Origin: Prosthecobacter sp.
Lineage (GTDB): Bacteria; Verrucomicrobiota; Verrucomicrobiia; Verrucomicrobiales; Verrucomicrobiaceae
NCBI RefSeq assembly: GCF_034366625.1
Contig: NZ_JAXMIH010000023.1
Coordinates: 620,001 to 684,000 of the forward strand
Length of the DNA stretch: 64,000 bases
Direction: 5' to 3'
Part shown: positions 24,699-33,166 of the stretch, piece by piece
Layout: each line of letters starts with the position of its first letter
Numbering within the stretch: position 1 is the stretch's first letter
Position numbers and translations under genes: made by a program
Notes under the pieces: model-generated
Databases searched by the model: none
Told to the model about the DNA's origin: nothing
The model's input: the letters and a program-made list of their open reading frames with translations, nothing else

Positions 24699-24784
24699 GT
24701 CAAGGGATGGTCAAGAGGTCAAGGAGTGGTCAAGAAGGGGGCTGGCACGACACTTGACCACGTCTTGACAGGCGAAGCCTTGAC
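24699..24784. repeat. Array of GTCAAG motifs facing CTTGAC motifs
   Basis: GTCAAG occurs at 24699, 24710, 24718 and 24729; its reverse complement CTTGAC at 24753, 24764 and 24779. The run fills the space between the second PVC cytochrome and the next ATPase gene. The RNA could fold in several registers. The same design recurs at 53087-53155. Confidence 0.8.
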
Positions 24785-24865
24785 CTGTTTCGCGCACAAG
24801 ACACGCACTCTCAATGCCAAGCGCTGACGAGAGCCTAACGCCTTCCTGTGGATAGTGCAGGTGTG

Positions 24866-27271
24866 ATGAACGCGCCTCACACTCAAGTTAACTGCACCCA
24901 TTGTGGCTCGCCGGTTCCGGCGGGCCGTGACGATGGGTTTTGCTGCGCTGGATGCAGCTATGTCCACGATCTTTTGCATCAGGAGGGCTTGGATCACTTC
25001 TATGACCTCAAAGGCAACGCCGCGCTGCCGCCCGTGGCACCGCAGGCATTGCGGGAGCGGGATTATGAATGGTTGGAGCTGTTGCAGGCTGAGGCGGATG
25101 TGACTGGCGAAGAGGAGGCGGTGGAACTGCGGCTGGCGGTGCAGGGGCTGTCGTGCGTGGGCTGCGTGTGGCTGATCGAGCGGCTGTTTGCGCGGCATGC
25201 GGGCGCGTTGCGGGTGAATGTGGACGTGGTGCATGGCGAGGTGCGGCTGACGTGGCAGCGCGGGCAGTTTGATGCCGTGGCGGTGGCGCGTGATCTGCAA
25301 AGTTTTGGCTATCTACTCGGTCCGCCGCGTCAGGGTGGCGAGAAAAAGGAATCCTCCGGCCTGGAGCGGCGCATGGGCGTGTGCGGTGCCTTTGCGATGA
25401 ATGCGATGGCGTTTTCGCTGCCGGCGTATTTCGGCATGCCGCGTGATTTTGCCTTCGCGCATTGGTTTGATCTGATCGCGGCATTCTCCGCGACGCTGGC
25501 GATGGCGGTGGGCGGCAGTTACTTCATCGAGCGCTCGTGGCGCAGTTTGCGTGCAGGCGTGCTGCACATCGACACGCCAATCGCGCTGGGCGTGTCGGCG
25601 GCGTATGTGGGATCGATGGGCGGCTGGATCGCTGGAGTGGAGGGACTGAAGTATTTTGATTTCGTGGCGATCTTCATCTTCCTGATGCTGACGGGCCGCT
25701 GGGCGCAGCAGGCGGCGGTGGATCGCAATCGCAGGCGCTTGATGCGTGACACGTCGATCCCGGACGCGGTGAGCGTGATCAACGAAACCGGCATGGAAGA
25801 GATGCAGCCCGTGGCGGCCTTGAAGACAGGCGTGCAGTTTGTGGTGAAGCCGGGACAAACCGTGCCGGTGGCGGCCAAGCTGGTCAGTGAGAGCGCTTCG
25901 GTGAGCCTGGAATGGATCAATGGCGAAAGCGAGGCGCAGTCGCGTGAAGAGGGGCAGTTGCTGCCTTCGGGCGCGTTGAACATCGGCACGCAGGCTCTCA
26001 CCGTCGAGGCAGTGGAAACGTGGGAGGATTCGACCTTGCGCCGTCTGCTGGATGCGCGACGTGAGGCGGAGTTTCGCGATGTGCGGCTGGAGAAACTGCT
26101 GCGGGTGTATCTGGCCGTTGTGGTGATCGTCGGCATCGCGGGAGCGATTTGGTGGTGGAGCCATGGCTCTGGCATTGTGCAGGCCTTGCAGGTGATGATT
26201 TCGATCTTCGTGGTGTCGTGTCCGTGCGCGCTGGGTGTGGCGGTGCCGCTGGCGGAAGAGATGGCGGCGTCACGCGCGGAGAAACTGGGCGTGTTTGTGC
26301 GCACGCTGGGCCTGTGGAAGCGGCTGATGCGCATGAAGCGCGTGGTGTTTGATAAAACGGGCACGCTAACGCTGGAGAATCCCGTTTTGGAGAATCCCGA
26401 GGTGCTGCGAGCGCTGGATGCGGAATCCCGCACGGCGTTGCGTCATCTGGTGACGGGGAATCTGCATCCGGTGAGCCGCAGCTTGTATGACGCGGTGGCG
26501 TTTGAGGGCGATTCGCATGCGCTGGATGACTGCACGGTGAAGGAAACCGTGGGGCATGGGTTGGCCTTCCATGATACGAGCGGTCGCGAATGGCGCTTGG
26601 GCAGGCCGGAGGCGGCCATCGCTGGTGATGCGGTGCTGACGCGGGATAGTCTGGTGCTGGCGGCGTTTCGTTTCCGCGATGAACTGCGCGCTGAATCGTT
26701 GCAGGAAGTGAGGCATCTACGGGAGCGTCAAATCGAGGTCTGCGTGCTCAGCGGAGATCGTGCGCCGAAGGTGGCGGACATCGCACGAAAGCTGGAACTG
26801 CCTGAATCTTGCTGGCGGGCTGCATTGACGCCGGAAGCGAAGGCCGAGTGGCTGAGGGAACGAAATCGCGATGACACGCTGTATGTCGGCGATGGCGCGA
26901 ATGACAGCCTGGCCTTTGACGAGGCGCTGTGCGCGGGCAGCCCGGTTACGGGGCGCAGTTTCCTGGAGCAGAAGGCGGATTTCTTCTTCCTGGGCCACAG
27001 TCTGCGTTTTGTGAGCGGCCTCATGCATGTGGCGAAGCTGCACCGCAGAGCAACGCGGCGTGTGTTCGCATTTTCGGTGACTTACAACCTCGTCACAGCA
27101 GTGGCAGGGCTGATGGGGCACCTGAGTCCGCTTGCGGCGGCGATTTTGATGCCGCTGAGCTCGCTCTGCACGCTGTCGCTGGTGGCGTTTACTTTTCGTG
27201 GGGCGTCACGTAAGGTGGCGAAGACAGACCACACTCTGGCGAGTGTGGCTACGATGCCGGTGCATGCTTGA
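24866..27271 (+). CDS. CcoI/FixI-like heavy-metal P-type ATPase
   Basis: An 801-aa copper-type ATPase of the class supplying copper for cbb3 oxidase assembly. The N-terminus has the Cys pattern CTHCGSP...FCCAGC, then an HMA-like domain with LSCVGCVWLIE. Core motifs are CPC (452-454), DKTGT (D496), LHPVSRS in place of the usual HP segment and GDGANDSLAF; the actuator motif reads INGES rather than TGES. The ATG at 24866 is preferred over the GTG six codons upstream. No cbb3 subunit or ccoGHS gene is near, so the role rests on subfamily likeness. It converges on rpsU with a shared terminator. Confidence 0.9.
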   Translation: MNAPHTQVNCTHCGSPVPAGRDDGFCCAGCSYVHDLLHQEGLDHFYDLKGNAALPPVAPQALRERDYEWLELLQAEADVTGEEEAVELRLAVQGLSCVGCVWLIERLFARHAGALRVNVDVVHGEVRLTWQRGQFDAVAVARDLQSFGYLLGPPRQGGEKKESSGLERRMGVCGAFAMNAMAFSLPAYFGMPRDFAFAHWFDLIAAFSATLAMAVGGSYFIERSWRSLRAGVLHIDTPIALGVSAAYVGSMGGWIAGVEGLKYFDFVAIFIFLMLTGRWAQQAAVDRNRRRLMRDTSIPDAVSVINETGMEEMQPVAALKTGVQFVVKPGQTVPVAAKLVSESASVSLEWINGESEAQSREEGQLLPSGALNIGTQALTVEAVETWEDSTLRRLLDARREAEFRDVRLEKLLRVYLAVVVIVGIAGAIWWWSHGSGIVQALQVMISIFVVSCPCALGVAVPLAEEMAASRAEKLGVFVRTLGLWKRLMRMKRVVFDKTGTLTLENPVLENPEVLRALDAESRTALRHLVTGNLHPVSRSLYDAVAFEGDSHALDDCTVKETVGHGLAFHDTSGREWRLGRPEAAIAGDAVLTRDSLVLAAFRFRDELRAESLQEVRHLRERQIEVCVLSGDRAPKVADIARKLELPESCWRAALTPEAKAEWLRERNRDDTLYVGDGANDSLAFDEALCAGSPVTGRSFLEQKADFFFLGHSLRFVSGLMHVAKLHRRATRRVFAFSVTYNLVTAVAGLMGHLSPLAAAILMPLSSLCTLSLVAFTFRGASRKVAKTDHTLASVATMPVHA

Positions 27272-27284
27272 GGCACGCGGGCAC

Positions 27285-27315
27285 AAAAAAGGGCGGGGAT
27301 GAACCCGCCCTTTTT
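27285..27315. terminator. Bidirectional intrinsic terminator
   Basis: Stem GGGCGGG (27291-27297) and CCCGCCC (27304-27310) with a 6-nt loop is flanked by six A on the left and five T on the right, so it works in both directions. It lies between the convergent CcoI-like ATPase and rpsU. Confidence 0.93.
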
Positions 27316-27340
27316 GAAACTGACTTTTCCCAGTGCCGGA

Positions 27341-27574
27341 TTAAGCGGCAGACGTTGTCTCAGGAGAGCCGGGGGCCTTGGGGAGGGTGAAACGATAGCG
27401 AATCTTACCACGCTTGGCGGAGGCACGGGCTTTGCGCTTGGTGCGCTCTTTCGGCGTTTCGTGGGCACGCAGGCGGCGGACTTCTTCAAGGATGCCTTCC
27501 ATTTCGAGGCGGGTCTTGAGACGCTTGAGAGCGCGGTCAACGGGTTCGCCTTTGCGGATCTGAATTTCGGTCAT
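27341..27574 (-). CDS. rpsU: 30S ribosomal protein S21
   Basis: A 77-aa basic protein matching bS21: it starts TEIQIRKGEPVDRALKRLKTRLE, followed by the EVRRLRAHETPKERTKRKARASAKR helix-rich region. The C-terminal tail (about 60-77, ending PETTSAA) is a little longer than in enterobacteria. S21 sits on the 30S platform near the anti-Shine-Dalgarno end of 16S rRNA. It lies 88 bp downstream of purA on the same strand and ends at the strong terminator, apart from dnaG-rpoD. Confidence 0.95.
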   Translation of the reverse strand: MTEIQIRKGEPVDRALKRLKTRLEMEGILEEVRRLRAHETPKERTKRKARASAKRGKIRYRFTLPKAPGSPETTSAA

Positions 27575-27662
27575 AAATCGGGTCTGGGATGGTTTGGGAA
27601 AAGGGCAGAAAGAGTAGGGGCAGGACGGCTTCCGTCAAATGGAATGTAGGGGGCGTTCTTGG

Positions 27663-28934
27663 CTATGCCACAAGGGTCTGTTCACGGTCGGGGCCGACGC
27701 CGAGGAGGCTGACGCGGGCTCCGGTGAGTTCTTCGAGGCGCTTGAGGTAGTCTTTGGCCAACTGGGGCAGATCGGCGAACTTTTTGATGCCGCTGAGGTC
27801 CTGCTTCCAGCCCTGGTGGGTTTCATAGATCGGGACGCAAGCGGCGAGATCGGCAGCGGTGCTCGGCGGGTAATGAATGGTTTTGCCACGCAGGGTGTAG
27901 GCGGTGCAGATTTGGATGGTTTCGAGGCCGTCGAGGCCGTCGAGGTTGGTGATGGCGAGTTCGTCAGCGCCGTTGATCATGACGGCATAGCGGACGAGGA
28001 CGGCATCGAGCCAGCCGCAGCGGCGGGCGCGGCCGGTGGTGGCACCGAATTCGCGGCCCATGTTGTGGAGCATGTCGCCGATGGCCTCGTTTTCAGTGAC
28101 GAAGGGACCGCTGCCGACGCGGGTGGTGTAGGCTTTGCCGACGGCGACGACTTTGTCGATCATGCGCGGCGGGACGCCGGAACCGGTGCAGGCTCCGCCT
28201 GAGGTGGTGTTCGACGAGGTGACGAAGGGGTAGGTGCCGTGGTCGATGTCGAGGTAGGTGCCCTGAGCGCCTTCAAAGAGGAGGTTTTTGCCGGCTTTGA
28301 TGGCCTCATGCAGATACACCGTGGTGTTGGTGATGTGCGGGGCGAGCGTCTTGGCTGCTTCGAGGATCATTTTGACGGTTTCTTCGACGGGGACGATTTC
28401 TACGCCAAGCGCTTCGAAAGTGGCGTTGTGGCGGGCAAGGCGTTCGCGGAGTTCTTCTTCGAGGATCTCGGGCTGGGTCATCAAAATGGTACGGATGCCG
28501 TCGCGCTCGACCTTGTCAGCATAAGCGGGGCCGATACCGCGACCGGTGGTACCGATCTTCTTGTCGCCGCGCTGAAGCTCGCGGGCCTTGTCGAGTCCGC
28601 GGTGGTAGGGCATGACGAGGTGGGCGGTTTCGCTGATGAGAAGGTTTTCCGGCGTGATGGTGACGCCCTGACCGCGCAGTTTGGCCATTTCTTCGAGCAG
28701 GCCGATGGGGTCCATGACGACACCGTTGCCGATGACGCAGACTTTGTCCTTCCAGAGGATACCGGAGGGAATGAGGTGCAGGATGTATTTCTGGCCGCCA
28801 CTGATGACGGTGTGGCCGGCGTTGTTGCCGCCTGCGGCACGTACGACGACGTCGGTGCCCTCGGTGAGGTAATCGACGATTTTTCCTTTTCCTTCATCGC
28901 CCCACTGGGCGCCGACAATGATCGTGTTAGACAT
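27663..28934 (-). CDS. purA: Adenylosuccinate synthetase
   Basis: A 423-aa cytoplasmic enzyme converting IMP, aspartate and GTP to adenylosuccinate in AMP synthesis. It begins MSNTIIVGAQWGDEGKGK, with the GDEGKGK P-loop, followed by NNAGHT, GTTGRGIGPAY, LLFEGAQGTYLDIDHGTYP and the TTGRARRCGWLD block, all diagnostic. The ATG at 28934 gives the normal family length; upstream codons in frame show no homology. It is followed by rpsU on the same strand. Confidence 0.97.
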   Translation of the reverse strand: MSNTIIVGAQWGDEGKGKIVDYLTEGTDVVVRAAGGNNAGHTVISGGQKYILHLIPSGILWKDKVCVIGNGVVMDPIGLLEEMAKLRGQGVTITPENLLISETAHLVMPYHRGLDKARELQRGDKKIGTTGRGIGPAYADKVERDGIRTILMTQPEILEEELRERLARHNATFEALGVEIVPVEETVKMILEAAKTLAPHITNTTVYLHEAIKAGKNLLFEGAQGTYLDIDHGTYPFVTSSNTTSGGACTGSGVPPRMIDKVVAVGKAYTTRVGSGPFVTENEAIGDMLHNMGREFGATTGRARRCGWLDAVLVRYAVMINGADELAITNLDGLDGLETIQICTAYTLRGKTIHYPPSTAADLAACVPIYETHQGWKQDLSGIKKFADLPQLAKDYLKRLEELTGARVSLLGVGPDREQTLVA

Positions 28935-29078
28935 GGGATTTCTCTTTTCTTCGGGTGGCGGACTCAGAAGGCCGCAAGGGTTGGTTTCATGACGCGCAAG
29001 CCGTGCCATCGCGGCCGGTGGGACCGCAGGAATGCCCCAAACCGGGAGCGTGGCCGCGAACGCGTGCGTTGTGCTGGC

Positions 29079-29579
29079 TTAGGAGGCTCCCATTTGCATG
29101 GCAAAATAGACGGCCGCTCCACAGGCCAGGAGGCCGACGAAGCCGAGCAATGTGAGCAGACCTCCGCCAGAATTTTTTTCCTTCACCTTGGGGCCGAAAC
29201 CTCGGCGCAGTTTGCTGCTGTAGGGATGGCTGCCATAGCCACTGGACGGTGTGGAGACCGTCATGGTCGGCGCGGCATAAGCGGCTTCTTCGCCATCGCC
29301 GACGAAGACGCAGTTCACATTGCCGAGTTGAAAGGCGGCTCCAGAGGTGAGATCGACGCTTTCGACACGGGCTCCACCGACTTTGGTGCCGTTGGTGGAG
29401 CCGAGGTCGGTCAGCGTCCAGGAACTGCCGTCGAAGGCGACTTCACCGTGATGGCTGGACACCGAATCATCAGAGATGATGAGCTGGTTATCATCGGCGC
29501 GACCGAGGGACATGCGTTCGGCGTCGAGATCGAGAGCGCCGGAGGCACCATCAGGAGTGGTGAATTGGATGCGAGGCAT
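29079..29579 (-). CDS. FHA-domain protein with a C-terminal membrane anchor
   Basis: A 166-aa protein. The forkhead-associated domain covers about residues 18-95 with the expected phosphothreonine-pocket residues: LGR (25-27), SSHH (41-44) and STNGT (61-65). A low-complexity Pro/Ser/Tyr linker follows, with PKVKEKN before a single transmembrane helix (about 144-163) at the extreme C-terminus, so the FHA domain faces the cytoplasm. FHA domains bind phosphothreonine on kinase substrates; no Ser/Thr kinase gene is seen in the window. It is divergent from the next gene and 144 bp from purA. Confidence 0.9.
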   Translation of the reverse strand: MPRIQFTTPDGASGALDLDAERMSLGRADDNQLIISDDSVSSHHGEVAFDGSSWTLTDLGSTNGTKVGGARVESVDLTSGAAFQLGNVNCVFVGDGEEAAYAAPTMTVSTPSSGYGSHPYSSKLRRGFGPKVKEKNSGGGLLTLLGFVGLLACGAAVYFAMQMGAS

Positions 29580-29695
29580 AGCGCCGAAGTTCTAGCAGGC
29601 CGGGGCAGGGGAGGCAAGGGGGAGTTCGCGGCGGCTGCGGGCTTGCGCGGACCGGGGTTCTCGCTAGGGAGGCAGGAAACCATCCCCGCACCTCT

Positions 29696-30142
29696 GTGAC
29701 CCAAATCTTTGAAATTCTCGGCAAGTTCGACACCGAAAGCGACTGCCACAAGCTGCTCTACGCCCCACACCCGCTGCCGCTGAAGTATCGGGAAGGGCGT
29801 GTGTACAAGATCGAGTTCGAGGGCGATGAGGCGGCGCTGAAGGCCTTTGTGGAGAAAGTTTTGATCGATTCCATCAGCCAGGAGGCCCGCATGGGCGGCC
29901 AGCCAGCCTTTGAAAAAGCCTCCTTCGTCCTCGAATACGGGATGAAAGGTGCCGCACTCGATCTCGAAAAGGAAACGATCCTCAATTACTATCGCAGCAC
30001 GCCGAATCCGGGCTTTGAGATCAAAAAACTCACCCTGCGCACCCGCATCTACGTCTTTGGCGAGGGGGCCGAACCCGCGCAGTTTGTACGCGACATCGTG
30101 AACCCGGCAATTCACACGCACGAAGTGCTCAAGGCTGCTTAA
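29696..30142 (+). CDS. Conserved-looking protein of unknown function
   Basis: A 148-aa soluble protein starting at a GTG (MTQIFEILGKFDTESD). It is predicted to alternate strands and helices, with charged helices such as EGDEAALKAFVEKVLID and QEARMGGQPAFEKASF. No signal peptide, membrane segment or recognisable motif is seen. Clean codon usage and a compact frame support a real gene. No clear ribosome-binding site lies at the usual distance. It stands between the divergent FHA gene and the acyltransferase-like gene; the context gives no function. Confidence 0.7.
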   Translation: MTQIFEILGKFDTESDCHKLLYAPHPLPLKYREGRVYKIEFEGDEAALKAFVEKVLIDSISQEARMGGQPAFEKASFVLEYGMKGAALDLEKETILNYYRSTPNPGFEIKKLTLRTRIYVFGEGAEPAQFVRDIVNPAIHTHEVLKAA

Positions 30143-30200
30143 TCAATACCTGTCGGGCTTGCGATAGCAGGTGCTGGTAAATGGCGTTCTGGTTCACGCC

Positions 30201-31412
30201 ATGAACCCGACCACCACCAACCGTCTTCTTTCCCTCGATGCGTTTCGAGGTTTCATCATGCTGCTGATGGCCTCCTCAGGCTTTGGCATTGTGCAGATGG
30301 CGGCGGCGAATCCGGGGTCAGTTTGGGAGTTCATCAAGCCGCAGTTTGAGCATCAGGCCTGGCAGGGCTGCTCGCTGTGGGATCTGATTCAGCCGAGCTT
30401 CATGTTCATGGTCGGCGTGGCGGTGCCGTTCTCGTATGCGAAGCGGCGTGAGCACGGCCAGTCGTTCTTTGGCATGGCCTGGCACGCGCTGTCACGCTCG
30501 ATCCTGCTGGTTGCGCTGGGTGTGATGCTGGCCACACGCGCGAGTGACACGCACACGGTGTTCATGTTTGCCAACGTGCTCGCGCAGATCGGCCTGGGTT
30601 ACTTTTTCCTGTTTCTGCTCTCGCGCATGGGCTGGGAATACATGATGGCGGGGATCATTCTGATCCTGGCGGGTTATTCGTGGTTCTTCATCCAGCATCC
30701 GCTGCCGTCAGCGCAGGATCTCGCCTCGATTGCGGGCATGAAGGGCACGGAGAATGCGATTCTGCAGGGCTTCTCCGGTCATTGGAACATCCACACGAAT
30801 GCTGCCGCCGCGTTCGACCGCTGGTTTTTGAATCAACTGCCGCAGGCGCAGCCGTTTCAATACAATCTTGGGGGCTATCAGACGCTGAACTTTATTCCAG
30901 CACTCGCCACGATGCTCGGCGGTGCGTTGACGGGTCATTTTCTCATGCGCAGCCAGCACACGGACAAACGCAAGTGTGCCACGCTATTCATTACGGGCAT
31001 CGTGCTGGTGCTGGTGGGGACAGCGCTCGATTTGAAGGTGCTGCCGGTTGTTGGGGCCAAGTTTGATCACCTCACGGTGCTGCCGGTGGTGAAACGCATC
31101 TGGACGCCTTCATGGGCCATCCTCAGCGGTGGTTGGGTGCTCATCCTGCTTTCGATCTTTCACTGGCTGGTCGAGATCATCGGCATGCGTCGGCTGGTGT
31201 TTCCGCTGGTGGTCGTCGGCATGAACAGCATCACGATTTATCTGCTGAACAGCCTGTGCGGCGGATGGATTCGGGACAATCTGCACAAGCATCTGCCAGA
31301 CGCCGCCTTCCCGGCTTATTGGACGCCTGTGATCGAACGTTGCGGTGTTCTGTTTGTCCTTTGGCTTGTCTGTTTTTGGCTGTATCGGCAAAAAGCCTTC
31401 CTCAAGCTGTGA
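30201..31412 (+). CDS. DUF5009/HGSNAT-like membrane acyltransferase
   Basis: A 403-aa membrane protein with about ten hydrophobic helices. It opens NRLLSLDAFRGFIMLLM, the signature of the heparan-alpha-glucosaminide N-acetyltransferase/DUF5009 family, and continues with WDLIQPSFMFMVGVAVPFS, a typical second block. Members are thought to move acetyl groups across the membrane onto sugars; eukaryotic relatives acetylate glucosamine in heparan. The ATG at 30201 starts just before the conserved N-terminal block. Its stop overlaps the next start (GTGA), so the small lipoprotein downstream is translationally coupled and may be a partner. Confidence 0.87.
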   Translation: MNPTTTNRLLSLDAFRGFIMLLMASSGFGIVQMAAANPGSVWEFIKPQFEHQAWQGCSLWDLIQPSFMFMVGVAVPFSYAKRREHGQSFFGMAWHALSRSILLVALGVMLATRASDTHTVFMFANVLAQIGLGYFFLFLLSRMGWEYMMAGIILILAGYSWFFIQHPLPSAQDLASIAGMKGTENAILQGFSGHWNIHTNAAAAFDRWFLNQLPQAQPFQYNLGGYQTLNFIPALATMLGGALTGHFLMRSQHTDKRKCATLFITGIVLVLVGTALDLKVLPVVGAKFDHLTVLPVVKRIWTPSWAILSGGWVLILLSIFHWLVEIIGMRRLVFPLVVVGMNSITIYLLNSLCGGWIRDNLHKHLPDAAFPAYWTPVIERCGVLFVLWLVCFWLYRQKAFLKL

Positions 31413-31882
31413 TCCCACGTTTTTTTCTTCTCGCCTTCATCGCCACTCTCGCCGCCTGCCAGAGCAAACCGGCCGCCACCACGTCCGCCCGCGATCTGAA
31501 GGAAGAGGAGCGGCTGCACAAGGCCGGACTCATCTTGCTTCCCGATTTGCAGCACGCCAGCGCATGGGAGGAGCTGATTCATGTGAAGATGAGCGTGCCG
31601 GCGCGCAAAATCGAGGTGCAGGCAGGTGCCGGATTCACCACGGTGATCATCAAGGAGCTCAAGAACCGTGCTGATGCCGAGGGAGTCGCGCAGGAATTGA
31701 GGACGGTCGCCGAGAAGAGCCCGGAGAAATTTGGTCCCACGAAGGTCGAGATTCGGCTCAACAATGCCGCGCCGACGATCAATCCCTTTGTGCTGCCCAC
31801 GGAGTCGAGTCCGGCCACGGTCAACCCGGGATCGGCTCTCCCAACGCTCTCATTACCGCCTCTCCTGCCCGACGGCCGCTGA
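31409..31882 (+). CDS. Small lipoprotein of unknown function
   Basis: A 157-aa protein starting at the GTG at 31409 that overlaps the previous stop. Residues 1-17 form a lipoprotein signal ending at the lipobox LAAC (MIPRFFLLAFIATLAAC). The mature part has a helical stretch EEERLHKAGLILLPD, a short alpha/beta segment (about 60-120) and a Pro/Ser-rich tail. No family is recognised. Its last 62 bp overlap the end of the convergent FAD oxidoreductase gene (31821 onward), an unusually long 3' overlap. Coupling to the acyltransferase-like protein is suggested by the start/stop overlap. Confidence 0.7.
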   Translation: MIPRFFLLAFIATLAACQSKPAATTSARDLKEEERLHKAGLILLPDLQHASAWEELIHVKMSVPARKIEVQAGAGFTTVIIKELKNRADAEGVAQELRTVAEKSPEKFGPTKVEIRLNNAAPTINPFVLPTESSPATVNPGSALPTLSLPPLLPDGR

Positions 31883-33092
31883 GCAGCGCTCCGTTGATCG
31901 AGACATCCTCGCACCAGTCGCCGCAGCGATACAATCCAGACTCGATCACGGCAGCAAGCGGGCCGTCACCCAATCGTAATTGCCTGGCCTCCGGCTGCGC
32001 GTGCCGGATCTGATACGTGCGCAGATGCCGCCACTTCGCGACCACGGCTTCACCAAACCAGCCCTTCATCTGCTCGCGTACGACTTGCTCCAGCTCGGTG
32101 CTCGACGGCGCACCTAGGATCGACGCAGAAATCAGGTGCTGTCCCGGCGGCGCATAATGCGGTGAGACGCGAGAGAGCACGGCGACGCTGTTCACGGGGC
32201 CGCGACCATCACCATCGAGGTGCAGGATCGGATCGCCTGGAGGCATTTCATGGGCCGCAAAGTACATGCAAGTGGTCGAACGGCTGGGCAGCAGAGTTGT
32301 GTTTTCAGCGGACGGTAGCAGGCGATGCGCCACCTCTTCGCTGACAGCGACGATGACATGATCGGCGTGCAACACCTCCCCGCTGCCAAGCGTGACCTCA
32401 CCAGCACGTATGGCGGAGACGGGTGCGTTCAAACGCAGGCTGCCCGGCGGGAGAGCCATTGCCAGTTGATCGGGAATCGCCTGCATGCCGCGCGCAGGGA
32501 GCGCGCTGCCAGCACGGTCAAACATGGCGAACAAAAAGAGCAGCATGCGCGCGCTGGTGCGCAGATCCTTCTCCAGAAACACCCCGCCGAAGAAGGGGCG
32601 GAAAAATTTGTCGATCATGCCTTCGGAAAAGCCAAAAACGCGCAAGTAGTCCTCTGCTTCCATTTCAGCGATTTCACGCGGAGGTACACGGAGGCCGAAG
32701 ACCTCCTTGCGCAGCAGCAGTGTCGTCCACTTGTCGCGCAGGGTGACGATCTCATCGCGGAAATTCTTCATCGCGGTCAGCGGATGGACCAACGGATCGG
32801 CCATGCGATGGAAACGATTTTTCACAAACACATCCACACCGCGGTAAAGCGGGCGCAGGTCGAGAGCCTCATAATCCAGCACATGGCGCGCCTCGGGATA
32901 AGCCGGCAGAAATATCTGGAAGCCGCGGTCGAGCAGGAAACCATCGACGGAATCGGTGCGCACCCGGCCGCCGACGGCATTGGAAGCCTCCAGAATCGTG
33001 AAGGGACGGCCTGCCGCCGCCAGTACACGTGCACACGCCAGCCCTGCAAGGCCAGCGCCGACAATCACAATCCTAGGCTCGGGAGAACTCAT
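31821..33092 (-). CDS. NAD(P)/FAD-dependent amine/phytoene-desaturase-like oxidoreductase
   Basis: A 423-aa flavoprotein. The N-terminal dinucleotide-binding motif is IVIVGAGLAGLACARVLAA, followed by EASNAVGGRVRTD, the second FAD contact typical of protoporphyrinogen oxidase, phytoene desaturase and amine oxidase relatives. The C-terminal GLYRCGDWCEDVSINGALLSGRRAGE is the usual closing FAD block. The substrate is not readable. The ATG at 33092 gives the Rossmann motif near the N-terminus; the frame's extra 23 codons upstream overlap the divergent gene. It overlaps the convergent lipoprotein gene by 62 bp. Confidence 0.87.
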   Translation of the reverse strand: MSSPEPRIVIVGAGLAGLACARVLAAAGRPFTILEASNAVGGRVRTDSVDGFLLDRGFQIFLPAYPEARHVLDYEALDLRPLYRGVDVFVKNRFHRMADPLVHPLTAMKNFRDEIVTLRDKWTTLLLRKEVFGLRVPPREIAEMEAEDYLRVFGFSEGMIDKFFRPFFGGVFLEKDLRTSARMLLFLFAMFDRAGSALPARGMQAIPDQLAMALPPGSLRLNAPVSAIRAGEVTLGSGEVLHADHVIVAVSEEVAHRLLPSAENTTLLPSRSTTCMYFAAHEMPPGDPILHLDGDGRGPVNSVAVLSRVSPHYAPPGQHLISASILGAPSSTELEQVVREQMKGWFGEAVVAKWRHLRTYQIRHAQPEARQLRLGDGPLAAVIESGLYRCGDWCEDVSINGALLSGRRAGEAVMRALGEPIPG

Positions 33093-33166
33093 CCAAAAAA
33101 AATCGTGCGCCACCTTGTGCGTGCCTTTTGCCTTTGCAAGCGCGGGAGCCGTGGCAAGCATGCATC

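Noticed and set aside
28239-29699. A 486-codon plus-strand frame across purA and the FHA gene
   Set aside because: It crosses two well-supported minus-strand genes and has no recognisable domain.
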